A stretch of 64,000 bases of DNA from Verrucomicrobiaceae bacterium (GTDB taxonomy: Bacteria; Verrucomicrobiota; Verrucomicrobiia; Verrucomicrobiales; Verrucomicrobiaceae): positions 1,240,001 through 1,304,000 of the forward strand of contig JACKQF010000001.1 of assembly GCA_024232965.1 (NCBI GenBank), given 5' to 3'. This document shows, piece after piece, positions 1-7,915 of this stretch. Each line of letters begins with the position of its first letter. Position 1 is the first letter of the stretch. The position numbers and the translations under genes were made by a program. Below the pieces are notes generated by a model that was not told the origin of the DNA, searched no databases, and saw only the letters and a program-made list of their open reading frames with translations.

Positions 1-801
1 GACCTCTCCAAGACCAACGTTGAAGGAACAGATCCAGCCGCAGAGATCGTGCGTTACGCACAGGAATTAAAAACCCTTGGGGTGGAACTCATTGTCGTTC
101 CCGTGCCGCCGAAGGCAGCGATTTATCCAGACAAGTTTGCCGCAGGTTTGTTCCCTGACTGCGTGACACCGCTAACAGCCTTCCTGGATAGTCTGAAAGC
201 CCAGGGCGTGCATACTGTTGATCTGGATGCCCATTTCCGAGCGGCGAGAGCGGAGCAATCGGATCGGCAGCTGTTTTGCGCCACCGACTCGCACTGGTCG
301 CCTTATGGTGCGCAGCTGGCGGCACAATTGGTGGCCGAGGAGGTGAAGCATGTCGAAGGGCTAAAGTTGACTGGTGGCGAAGGCTTGAGCCTAGCGGCGC
401 CTGTGCCGCTGGAGTTTCACGGAGATCTCCTCACAGATACGGAAAAAGCTACCGTGCCAAAGGAGACGTTGCCGGTAGTGCGTGTTGAGGGTGCTGCGAC
501 GGGAGAAGCTGCGGTGCTGGTGTTGGGTGACAGTCATTGCCAAGTTTTCCGAAAAGGGGGCTCCATGCTCACGACTGGGGCAGGCTTTATCGACCACCTT
601 TCCCAGCAATTGGCCGCGCCGGTGGATGAGATGTCCACCCAGGCTTCGGGCGGCGAAGGTCCACGCATCGAGATCGCCAGGCGCACCGTCAAAGACCCGG
701 GATACTGGCAACAGCGCAAGGTCGCCATCTGGCTGTTTACTGCCCGCGAACTGACCCAAGGTCGTTGGAAGAAGATTCCGGCTTTGGTGCAAAAGAAATA
801 G
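1..801 (+). CDS. AlgX/AlgJ-like SGNH-fold acetyltransferase, 3' part
   Basis: The reading frame is open from base 1, so the gene begins upstream of the window; only the last 266 residues are visible. It resembles the SGNH-hydrolase-like domain of AlgX/AlgJ, periplasmic proteins that O-acetylate exopolysaccharide. Seen here are VVPVPPKAAIYP near the start of the window, a catalytic-type DSHWSPYGAQ block (residues 90-99 of the visible part, the Asp-His of the triad) and a later VLGDSHC block carrying the presumed nucleophile serine. Partner genes such as an MBOAT acyltransferase would lie upstream, outside the window. The family assignment is good; the polysaccharide substrate cannot be told. 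It is followed closely by lpxC-fabZ on the same strand. Confidence 0.75.
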   Translation, partial: DLSKTNVEGTDPAAEIVRYAQELKTLGVELIVVPVPPKAAIYPDKFAAGLFPDCVTPLTAFLDSLKAQGVHTVDLDAHFRAARAEQSDRQLFCATDSHWSPYGAQLAAQLVAEEVKHVEGLKLTGGEGLSLAAPVPLEFHGDLLTDTEKATVPKETLPVVRVEGAATGEAAVLVLGDSHCQVFRKGGSMLTTGAGFIDHLSQQLAAPVDEMSTQASGGEGPRIEIARRTVKDPGYWQQRKVAIWLFTARELTQGRWKKIPALVQKK

Positions 802-867
802 TAGTGTTGCACCAAGGGCGATTTCCCTTTGACCGCTCGCCGCCACGCGGCTAACTGGCAGGCAACC

Positions 868-2187
868 ATGCCTGTTTCGGACCGCCAACATACCCTCGCC
901 AATTCCGCCTCCCTGACTGGGACCTCGCTCCACACCGGGGAGCAAGTGACCCTGACCCTCCAGCCCGCGCCCGAAAACACAGGCTTCAAGTTTCGTCGGG
1001 TCGATTTGGACGACAAGCCCTTCATCCCCGCTTTGGTGGAAAAGGTGCAAAAGGTAGAGCGCGCCACCACCATCGCTGAAGGCGGCGTGAACGTCCATAC
1101 CGTGGAGCACGTCATCTCAGCATTGGCCGGAATGGGTGTGGACAACGCCATCATCGAGATGGACGCTAACGAGCCGCCCATCGCCGACGGTAGTGCGCTC
1201 CCTTATGTCGAACTGATCCGCAAGGCAGGACTCAAAGAACAGGGCGAAGCACGCAAGGTTTTCGAGATTCGCGAGCCGATCTACCAGGAGACTCGCGACG
1301 GCAGCATACTCACCATTGTTCCGGACAAAAAGTTCCGCATTTCCTGCACCAACGTTGGCCCGGATGGGCGCTACACCCAATTTCAGTCCCTGGAAATCAC
1401 CCCAGAGATCTACGAAAAGGAGATCGCCCCCGCCCGCACCTTTGTGTATTACGAAGACATCGCGCCGCTGCTTGAAAAAGGCCTGATCAAAGGTGGCACG
1501 CTGGAAGCTGCCATCGTGATCCGTGGCGATACGCTGCTCTGCAAGCAGCCGCTGCGTTTCGCGGATGAATTCGTTCGCCACAAGATTCTCGATATGGTTG
1601 GAGATTTGATGCTCTCGGGTAAACGCATCACTGGGCACGTCATCGCCATTCGCCCTGGGCATGGCCCAAACACGGAACTGGCTCGCGCAATCGTCGGACA
1701 GTACAACCAGATGCGCGCCATGGTGCCTCCTGCGGTACAAATCCCATCGGGAGAGGCCGTGCTTGGTATCAACGAGGTGATGAAAATCCTGCCACACCGC
1801 TATCCCTTCCTCATGGTGGATCGCATCGTAGGATTCGAGGGCGAGACCAAGTGCACTGGCGTGAAGAACGTCACTGTGAATGAACCGTATTTTAACGGGC
1901 ATTTCCCGGACCATCCCATCATGCCTGGTGTGCTACAGCTCGAGGCCATGGCGCAGGTCGCTAGTGTGCTGATGCTGCGCCGCTCGGAGAACGCGGGGAA
2001 AATTGGCTACTTCATGAGCGCCAATAACGTGAAGTGGCGCAAGCCCGTGCTCCCTGGAGATACCATCTTCATCGAGACGGAAATCACCGCAATGAAGCGC
2101 AACATTGGGAAAGCCATTGGCCGTTGTATCGTAAACGGACAGGTGGTCTCAGAGGCTGACCTCATGTTCAGCCTCGTTGATCGTTAA
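868..2187 (+). CDS. lpxC-fabZ: Bifunctional UDP-3-O-acyl-GlcNAc deacetylase / 3-hydroxyacyl-ACP dehydratase (LpxC-FabZ fusion)
   Basis: This is a 439-residue fusion. Residues 1 to about 295 are LpxC, the zinc deacetylase that commits to lipid A synthesis: the zinc-binding HTVEH is at residues 77-81, and the HKILDMVGD block supplies the other His and Asp. The remainder is FabZ, the dehydratase of fatty-acid elongation, with the catalytic His in LPHRYPFL and Glu in the GVLQLEAMAQ helix. Both enzymes draw on 3-hydroxyacyl-ACP, so one polypeptide joins competing pathways. I chose the ATG at 868 because the conserved part begins just after it (NSASLTGTSLHTG); a TTG at 829 would add 13 residues. 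lpxA follows after 36 bases. The fusion is known from Bacteroidetes and PVC bacteria. Confidence 0.95.
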   Translation: MPVSDRQHTLANSASLTGTSLHTGEQVTLTLQPAPENTGFKFRRVDLDDKPFIPALVEKVQKVERATTIAEGGVNVHTVEHVISALAGMGVDNAIIEMDANEPPIADGSALPYVELIRKAGLKEQGEARKVFEIREPIYQETRDGSILTIVPDKKFRISCTNVGPDGRYTQFQSLEITPEIYEKEIAPARTFVYYEDIAPLLEKGLIKGGTLEAAIVIRGDTLLCKQPLRFADEFVRHKILDMVGDLMLSGKRITGHVIAIRPGHGPNTELARAIVGQYNQMRAMVPPAVQIPSGEAVLGINEVMKILPHRYPFLMVDRIVGFEGETKCTGVKNVTVNEPYFNGHFPDHPIMPGVLQLEAMAQVASVLMLRRSENAGKIGYFMSANNVKWRKPVLPGDTIFIETEITAMKRNIGKAIGRCIVNGQVVSEADLMFSLVDR

Positions 2188-2223
2188 GTCACCTCCTTTA
2201 AAGCTCACTTTTTTCGATCTCCA

Positions 2224-3018
2224 ATGAGTAAAATCCACCCCACAGCCATCATTGATGCAGGTGCAGTCATCGGCGACGATGTCGAAATAGGCCCCTACTG
2301 CATCATCGGAGCTGGAGTGGAGCTTGGGGAGGGATGCTGGCTGCAAAACCACGTCACCCTTCAGGGCCCAACCAAGATCGGCCCACACAACAAGTTCTAT
2401 CAGAGTGCTGCCATCGGGCAGCAGACTCAGGATCTCAAATACAAGGAGGAACCCACCTACCTGGAGATCGGTTCGCACAACACCTTCCGGGAGTTTGCGA
2501 CCGTCCATCGTGCCACTTCGGCAGGGGATAAAACGATCATCGGCAGCCACAATAACTTCTTGGCGTACAGCCACGTGGGGCATGATTGCATCGTCGGAAA
2601 TCACGTCATTTTTTCCAACAATGGCACCGTCGGTGGTCACGTGATTGTTGAGGATTATGCCATCATTAGTGGCCTAAGTGCCGTACATCAGTTCTGCCGG
2701 ATTGGTCGATTGAGCTTCATCGGCGGATGCGCCAAAATCGTTCAGGACGTTCCCCCATTCTGTATCGCGGATGGGAATCCGGGTCGAGCCCGCGGTCTCA
2801 ATTTTGTGGGCTTGCAGAGGGCTGGGCTCGATGAGTCCAGCATCAAAGCGCTGCGCCAGGCCTACCGGACCTTTTACCGTAGTGGCTTGAACGCCACCCA
2901 AGCGCTGGAGAAGATTGAGGGTGCAGCCATGACTCCGGAAGTCGCCGCATTTGCTGACTTTGCCAAATCGACAAAGCGAGGCCTGATTCCAGCAGGCAAG
3001 GCCCAAGACGAAGAATAA
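2224..3018 (+). CDS. lpxA: Acyl-ACP--UDP-N-acetylglucosamine O-acyltransferase
   Basis: LpxA catalyses the first step of lipid A synthesis, moving a 3-hydroxyacyl chain from ACP to UDP-GlcNAc in the cytoplasm. At 264 residues it has the usual length. The N-terminal two thirds are left-handed beta-helix hexapeptide repeats (IHPTAIID, VEIGPYCIIG and so on). The HVGHDCIVG stretch carries the catalytic histidine, followed by HQFCRIGRLSFIGG, and the C-terminal helical domain starts near GLNFVGLQRAGL. The gene sits 36 bases after lpxC-fabZ and very probably shares its transcript, so the first two lipid A steps are encoded together. Confidence 0.95.
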   Translation: MSKIHPTAIIDAGAVIGDDVEIGPYCIIGAGVELGEGCWLQNHVTLQGPTKIGPHNKFYQSAAIGQQTQDLKYKEEPTYLEIGSHNTFREFATVHRATSAGDKTIIGSHNNFLAYSHVGHDCIVGNHVIFSNNGTVGGHVIVEDYAIISGLSAVHQFCRIGRLSFIGGCAKIVQDVPPFCIADGNPGRARGLNFVGLQRAGLDESSIKALRQAYRTFYRSGLNATQALEKIEGAAMTPEVAAFADFAKSTKRGLIPAGKAQDEE

Positions 3019-3029
3019 TCCAAGCTCAA

Positions 3030-3051
3030 CGCTCCCTGTTTTATTGGAGCG
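3030..3051. terminator. Hairpin after lpxA, possible bidirectional terminator
   Basis: A 6-bp stem (CGCTCC/GGAGCG) with a 10-base T-rich loop lies between the stop of lpxA and the 3' end of the tRNA-Val gene on the other strand. No run of T follows on either strand, so this is a weak candidate judged mostly by its place between converging genes. Confidence 0.3.
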
Positions 3052-3052
3052 A

Positions 3053-3127
3053 TGGTGCGCGCTGCAGGGTTCGAACCTGCGACTCCTGCCGTGTGAAGGC
3101 AGTGCTCTACCACTGAGCTAAGCGCGC
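3053..3127 (-). tRNA. tRNA-Val (anticodon CAC)
   Basis: Read on the minus strand this folds as a full cloverleaf. It has a perfect 7-bp acceptor GCGCGCT/AGCGCGC, the D-arm TAGCTCAGTGGTAGAGC, an anticodon stem CTGCC/GGCAG around loop TTCACAC (anticodon CAC, reading GUG), and the T-arm GCAGG-TTCGAAC-CCTGC. The discriminator is A and the CCA end is encoded at 3053-3055. It lies between lpxA (plus) and the GT-C gene (minus), reading the same way as the latter. Confidence 0.96.
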
Positions 3128-3213
3128 CCGATTTTGGCGGGTGAGACGGATACTACGACGGACAAGAAACTCAACTTTTTCTTTCTCAAGGTCGACGATT
3201 TCTCTCTCACCGA

Positions 3214-5745
3214 TCACTCGGCGGCGACTTTGGGTAAACTCCGCAGCAATTCAGGCGGAGGGGAGAAGAATTGAGCAGCCTCCTCATCAATGCTCCAATT
3301 CCCGCTGGTCGGATCATGAACCAATGGGGCCACGACGCAAAGGCAGGGGATACCGAAGGGTTCTCCAGAAATCTTATTCGTTTCAATCAGATTCGCGTAA
3401 ATGCAAAGCAATGGCGTATTCCGAGGTACTGCTGCGAGGGACCCTATCCCCATTAAGTTGTAGTCGGATCGCAGGACACCGCCGTCGTCAAGGGAACTGA
3501 AATGGGCTATCCACCGCTTGTAGTCTCGGGCATTGTATGTCGGAAGCCAATGCTGGAAGCCTTCGCCTGCGGCCAGTTCGATCGGGCGTTCGCTCAGAAT
3601 CATCACGCGAGACACGAAGTTTGCCGGGGGCGCTTTTTGGATTTGATCGTCTGGGTGTTTACCGACCAGTTTGGCCACGACAGTCTGCGGGTCAAAGGCC
3701 GATTTGGCCGGGCCAACAGGCTCAGGTCCACGCCAGGTGATGCACAGGCACGTGGCGGTGGCTACGGCGCAGAATGCCAGCGCAAATAAAAGGGTGCTAC
3801 CCAGCATGGGCGGTGCATCGACCATGGCCGACACTGGAGGTGCCCCGCTGCCGACAACCCATTCGGGTGCGCGAGCTTTACGTAGGCCTGCGGTGGCTAG
3901 ATCGGATAGCAACTCAATCAGCGACCAGGCACCGAGAGCCAGCAGTCCAAAGATACTCCAATCCGTTGCAATCCAGAAACGCTTGGGCGCAACGTTCCCT
4001 GCCAACCCAGAAATAAGCAAGGCCGCCAAGACAGTTCCGATCAGAAGGCCCACACCTAAACGCTCCGAAGGATGCCTAGCACGCCTGAAGGCGAGATAAG
4101 CCGCCGCCATGAGGACGGGGGGTTCGATCTCCGCCTCAGCGCGGATCCACATCACCACGGCGCCGCAGGTGACGATGAAGAAGGTTATTCGACCAGTGCG
4201 CCAAGTCCTGTAAATAGAAGCTCCGAGAATGGCAATACAGAGGATCGAAGGCACGGCGCTAGATGCATCCGGCAGGGACTTCAGGCTCTCGCTCGCCGCC
4301 GCCAAAACGCGTTTGGCGTAGCCCATCGGGTCAGCCATGACCAAAGCCCTATACTGGGTCATAAACCAAGCGAATCTCTGCTCGCAATTACTCAGATCGA
4401 TTCCATGCTCGGCGGCATCCCTCAATATCACCGCATCCAAATGCCCTTCTGTTGGCGATGCGCCACCGGCGAGGACCTCCGCCGTGTTGAAGGAAAGCGC
4501 GAAGTGCCCGTGCACCGTTTGCTGACGAAACATCCACGGTAGGATCACCGCCGACGCACCGACAGTATAAAGTGCACTGATCAAGACCACCTGCCGCCAA
4601 GGAGCGCGCCGCAGGAGGCTATGCACGAAGATCCAAATCGCATAGATTGGCAGGGTGAACAGGGTCACGCCGGAAGCCATCGCGGCGACTCCATTGATAG
4701 CTCCCGCTGCCAAGGACCACTTTGGCGAAAGTAGCCATGCGGCCAACCAAGCGGAGACAAGAGCAAGGATAGCCAGGGGAAGGTCAGCATTTTCGGTTAG
4801 AATTCCGTGGGCGTACGGCAGGTTGAGGCCACCCGCCAGTACCACCAAGGCCAATCCAACTCCAAGCCAGAGTTGCCGCAAGATTTGCCCAACCCACCAA
4901 AATCCCGCACACGCGATTGCAATCAGCACTGCGTTGAACAGTTGCCCCACGAACACATTCGGGTGCGTGACCCAATAAACAAACGCCAGCAACACTGTAT
5001 AGAGCGGGCGCTGAGACTCAAATACCGTGGTCAATCCTTCGCCGCGCTGCAGTCCCACCGCCATTGCGTGCCACCCCCCGGCATCACTTTCCTGGATGCC
5101 TTTGATCACAAAAATGCCATCGCTATGATCCCGTAGGATCGAAACATGCGCGATGGCTGCCAGCAGGCTGATCGTAAAGACCGTTAGAACCGGCCAGACT
5201 GATTCCCTCCAACACTTGGGTGAAACTTCTTTTTCTGCATCGCCCCTCCTGAGCCAAAAGATGGACAGTAGCAATGCGGTAAGGAGTGCTCCCATCGCCC
5301 ACCACAACTCAGGTTCAAACTGTAGGGGCGTGCGCACAATGTAGCGATGCTTACTGGTGCGAGGGTCGCTCCCATCGGGAGGCGCAAACTTGACGTTGCC
5401 GCGAAATACGTGAAACCAACCCGGGCCCATCTTTGGTAGGTCACGCGCAGAGGTGGACCGATTCAAAAAAGGAACCCCATCCTCAAGAAGGGTGCTTTTC
5501 AGATTCAGCAACGGGCTTCGGTACTCCTCTGGTAGCTGCCATTTGTAGATTCCGTCTGCTTTCTTGATCCGATCTGGCTTCACCGAGTGGACAGTCGAGA
5601 GTCCGATTCCGCCAAACTGCTGGACGATTAGCAGAAACGTCACCATCGCGGTCAGCACCAGTGCGATGTGCGCCGCGCGCAGCCACCGCCTCAGACCATT
5701 CGTCTGATTCTCTGCATCTGAATCCATTGTTGATTGCTGCGCCAT
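3214..5745 (-). CDS. Polytopic membrane protein, GT-C-type glycosyltransferase-like
   Basis: The protein has about 843 residues and many hydrophobic segments: one near the N-terminus (AALIALVLTAMVTFLLIVQQ-like), then a long series from roughly residue 150 to 500 and more around residues 510-690, with a soluble C-terminal tail. The loop ESDAGGWHAMAVGLQRGEG after an early membrane segment resembles the acidic first-loop motif of GT-C glycosyltransferases (ArnT/PMT type), which use lipid-linked sugars at the outer face. That match is by pattern only. I chose the ATG at 5745; an earlier start at 5814 would overlap dapB. With 5745 the gene and dapB diverge across only 22 bases. The substrate is unknown. 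Confidence 0.6.
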   Translation of the reverse strand: MAQQSTMDSDAENQTNGLRRWLRAAHIALVLTAMVTFLLIVQQFGGIGLSTVHSVKPDRIKKADGIYKWQLPEEYRSPLLNLKSTLLEDGVPFLNRSTSARDLPKMGPGWFHVFRGNVKFAPPDGSDPRTSKHRYIVRTPLQFEPELWWAMGALLTALLLSIFWLRRGDAEKEVSPKCWRESVWPVLTVFTISLLAAIAHVSILRDHSDGIFVIKGIQESDAGGWHAMAVGLQRGEGLTTVFESQRPLYTVLLAFVYWVTHPNVFVGQLFNAVLIAIACAGFWWVGQILRQLWLGVGLALVVLAGGLNLPYAHGILTENADLPLAILALVSAWLAAWLLSPKWSLAAGAINGVAAMASGVTLFTLPIYAIWIFVHSLLRRAPWRQVVLISALYTVGASAVILPWMFRQQTVHGHFALSFNTAEVLAGGASPTEGHLDAVILRDAAEHGIDLSNCEQRFAWFMTQYRALVMADPMGYAKRVLAAASESLKSLPDASSAVPSILCIAILGASIYRTWRTGRITFFIVTCGAVVMWIRAEAEIEPPVLMAAAYLAFRRARHPSERLGVGLLIGTVLAALLISGLAGNVAPKRFWIATDWSIFGLLALGAWSLIELLSDLATAGLRKARAPEWVVGSGAPPVSAMVDAPPMLGSTLLFALAFCAVATATCLCITWRGPEPVGPAKSAFDPQTVVAKLVGKHPDDQIQKAPPANFVSRVMILSERPIELAAGEGFQHWLPTYNARDYKRWIAHFSSLDDGGVLRSDYNLMGIGSLAAVPRNTPLLCIYANLIETNKISGEPFGIPCLCVVAPLVHDPTSGNWSIDEEAAQFFSPPPELLRSLPKVAAE

Positions 5746-5767
5746 TTCCGCGTATGTCCCGGCCCTA

Positions 5768-6523
5768 ATGAGCGAGTTAACAAAGGACTGTAGAATCTTA
5801 GTGACAGGATGCAAGGGCCGGATGGGCCAGGCGGTGATTCGTGCCGTTGAAGATCAAGGTGCTATTTTTGGTGCCGGGATCGATGTTGGCGATTCGGTGA
5901 GCGATGGCGTTTCAAAATCGGATGTTGTCGTCGATTTCACCTCCCACCATTTCACTGATGAGCTTCTGGCCGAATGCCTCAAACAAAACCGGCGCATGGT
6001 CATTGGCACCACCGGACACACGGACGATGAACTCGCCCGAATCCGCGAGGCTGCAACGAAACTCCCGATTGTCTTCGCCTCGAATTACAGTGTCGGTGTA
6101 AATACCTTGTTTTGGCTGACGCGCCGCGCCTGTGAACTCCTGGGCCCCGACTTTGATCTAGAGGTTGTCGAGATGCACCATCGCATGAAGAAGGACTCCC
6201 CGAGTGGCACAGCACGCACACTTGTCGAGGTGCTAGCGGATGTTCGCGGGCTGTCCTACGATACCGACAGTCGACATGGTCGCTTTGGCGATGTGGGGGC
6301 ACGCACGTCCACGGAGATCGGCGTTCACGCCATCCGCGGTGGCGATGTCGTCGGTGATCACACCGTCATTTTTGCCAATGTTGGCGAGCGCGTCGAGCTG
6401 ACGCACAAGGCCTCCAGTCGCGACACTTTTGCCAATGGTGCTGTGCGAGCGGCACGTTGGTTGATGGCGCGTCCCGCAGGCCTTTACGACATGCAAGACG
6501 TGCTCGGCTTGAAGGAAAAGTAA
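5768..6523 (+). CDS. dapB: 4-hydroxy-tetrahydrodipicolinate reductase
   Basis: DapB reduces the cyclic intermediate of the lysine/diaminopimelate pathway using NAD(P)H, supplying lysine and peptidoglycan. The 251-residue length fits the family. The nucleotide-binding GCKGRMGQAV is near residues 14-23. The catalytic block HHRMKKDSPSGTA holds the active-site His and Lys and the substrate-binding SGT. An ASNYSVGVN segment, typical of the family, comes before it. The aminotransferase gene follows after 14 bases, so the two are probably co-transcribed. Confidence 0.95.
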   Translation: MSELTKDCRILVTGCKGRMGQAVIRAVEDQGAIFGAGIDVGDSVSDGVSKSDVVVDFTSHHFTDELLAECLKQNRRMVIGTTGHTDDELARIREAATKLPIVFASNYSVGVNTLFWLTRRACELLGPDFDLEVVEMHHRMKKDSPSGTARTLVEVLADVRGLSYDTDSRHGRFGDVGARTSTEIGVHAIRGGDVVGDHTVIFANVGERVELTHKASSRDTFANGAVRAARWLMARPAGLYDMQDVLGLKEK

Positions 6524-6537
6524 ACCTTTGATCGTCG

Positions 6538-7389
6538 ATGGCTCCGATCCCGCAAATCTGGTTCAATGGCAAGCTCATGCCGGCAACAGAGGTTGGCATC
6601 TCGCCTTTTGACCATGGGATTTTGGTCGGTGATGGCGTCTTCGAGACGCTCATCGCTCGTCGCGGTCGTCCGTTTGCGGCACACCGCCACTACTTGCGCT
6701 TGGTGAAGAGTTGCCAAACCATGGGCATCCAGGTTCCTGCGGAGCCAGAGATATCATCGGGCATGCAGGCAGTATTGGATTCTGCTGGCCTATCGTCCGG
6801 GCGAATTCGCGTGACCGTGACCAGTGGCACTGGCCCGATCGGATCCCAGCGCGGCAAGGATCTACCTACCGTTGTGATTCTCGCCACCGGACTCACCTCA
6901 TGGCCAGAGATGGAATCGGTCGTCACTGTCCCGTGGCCACGAAATGAACGTGGCGCGCTCGCCGGCGTGAAGTCCACCTCCTATGGCGAAAACGTCTTGG
7001 CGCTGGCTCACGCAAAGCCGCAAGGGGCAGGGGAGGCCTTATTTCTCAACACGCAGGGCCATCTTTGCGAGGGCACTGGCAGCAATATTTTTGTCATCAC
7101 CAAGGGCGAAATTTTGACGCCGCCTCTGAGTTCTGGCTGTCTTGCGGGCGTGACGCGTGCGCTAGTAATGGACCGCGCAGCCGCTGCGGCTGGCTTAACG
7201 ATTCGGGAGTCCGAGTTAGCCGGCGATATCCTCCAGTACTGCGATGAAGCCTTCCTGACATCGACCACTCGCGACGTCCAGGCGATCGGCTTTGCCGATG
7301 GTCGTAGTTTGGGCGCCCTGCCGGGGCCTCTGACTACGCGGCTTCGCGATGCGTTCGCGCAGATGGCTGCGAACGAGATTGACCCGTGA
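6538..7389 (+). CDS. Class IV PLP aminotransferase (IlvE / D-amino acid transaminase / PabC family)
   Basis: This 283-residue fold-type IV PLP enzyme has SPFDHGILVGDGVFETL near residues 24-40, the typical N-terminal hairpin. The PLP lysine is in AGVKSTSYGENVLAL, and the phosphate-binding stretch is GHLCEGTGSNIFVI. Family members are branched-chain aminotransferases, D-alanine transaminases or aminodeoxychorismate lyases (PabC). The length and the lack of a clear BCAT signature do not let me choose. It lies 14 bases after dapB, which hints at amino-acid or cell-wall metabolism. A tRNA-Ser gene lies convergently downstream. Confidence 0.85.
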   Translation: MAPIPQIWFNGKLMPATEVGISPFDHGILVGDGVFETLIARRGRPFAAHRHYLRLVKSCQTMGIQVPAEPEISSGMQAVLDSAGLSSGRIRVTVTSGTGPIGSQRGKDLPTVVILATGLTSWPEMESVVTVPWPRNERGALAGVKSTSYGENVLALAHAKPQGAGEALFLNTQGHLCEGTGSNIFVITKGEILTPPLSSGCLAGVTRALVMDRAAAAAGLTIRESELAGDILQYCDEAFLTSTTRDVQAIGFADGRSLGALPGPLTTRLRDAFAQMAANEIDP

Positions 7390-7450
7390 CAGCTTGGGTC
7401 ATTCCATTGGCCCGCTGTCTTTTGCAAACCCAGCTTCTCTTAGAGAAAGC

Positions 7451-7540
7451 TGGCGGACAGAGAGGGATTCGAACCCTCGGTACCGATTAAGGTACACACG
7501 CTTTCCAGGCGTGCCCGTTCGACCACTCTGGCATCTGTCC
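7451..7540 (-). tRNA. tRNA-Ser (anticodon GGA)
   Basis: This is a 90-base class II tRNA on the minus strand. The acceptor is GGACAGA/TCTGTCC, and the anticodon stem CACGC/GCGTG encloses loop CTGGAAA (anticodon GGA, reading UCC). A long variable arm (TGTACC...GGTACC stem) follows, then the T-arm GAGGG-TTCGAAT-CCCTC. The discriminator is G and CCA is encoded at 7451-7453. The long variable arm is what serine tRNAs show. Confidence 0.96.
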
Positions 7541-7609
7541 TTCGTTTGCTCGGGGCCCTTTTGGGGAGCCCCGACTGTGCTTGCGGTTGGTCGTGCTTGC
7601 AAGCTGATT

Positions 7610-7861
7610 TTAGACTTTCAGCAGGAACATTGAATCAATGGCACCCACAACCGGTTCCACATCCACCGCCGCCACCGCTCTTGGGGCTGCAGATGCACCA
7701 ACGCCCATGATTCCTGTGCCTCCCATGATGACACGGCGGACAGGGGTACCATTGTCGGGGTGATGGGTCAAAGGGGCATCCTTCATGCTCTGACGAACTT
7801 CAAAACGGCGTGGTGCTTCTTCGGTGCTTTGCGGGATGGTCTCGTAAACGTAGGTGGGCAT
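7610..7861 (-). CDS. FmdB-like small protein, C-terminus frameshifted
   Basis: The N-terminus MPTYVYETIP...RRFEVRQSMKDAPLT...PVRRVIMGG matches the FmdB putative regulatory family (small zinc-ribbon proteins), although the usual CxxC pairs of that part are absent. As read, the protein ends in an unrelated alanine/valine-rich tail at 7610. If one base is restored in the G run at 7683-7686 (plus strand), the frame becomes ...ASAAPKSGGGGGCGTGCGCH and stops at 7635-7637. That is the glycine/cysteine-rich ending normal for the family. So a single-base loss, by error or by mutation, has replaced the proper C-terminus. The family's biochemical role is not established. It starts 55 bases downstream of the araB stop, on the same strand. 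Confidence 0.75.
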   Translation of the reverse strand: MPTYVYETIPQSTEEAPRRFEVRQSMKDAPLTHHPDNGTPVRRVIMGGTGIMGVGASAAPRAVAAVDVEPVVGAIDSMFLLKV

Positions 7862-7915
7862 GGGAAAAGAGGGTTGTTAGACCAAGGTATGGAGGGGGCA
7901 GCGGCCGTCAAGGTC

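Noticed and set aside
391..1181. Long minus-strand open frames opposite the AlgX-like and lpxC genes
   Set aside because: They lie antisense to clearly coding sequence, have no recognisable motif and follow from the high GC content.
7550..7572. GGGGC...GCCCC hairpin upstream of the tRNA-Ser gene
   Set aside because: The inner and outer stems compete and there is no T run on either strand, so a terminator is not supported.
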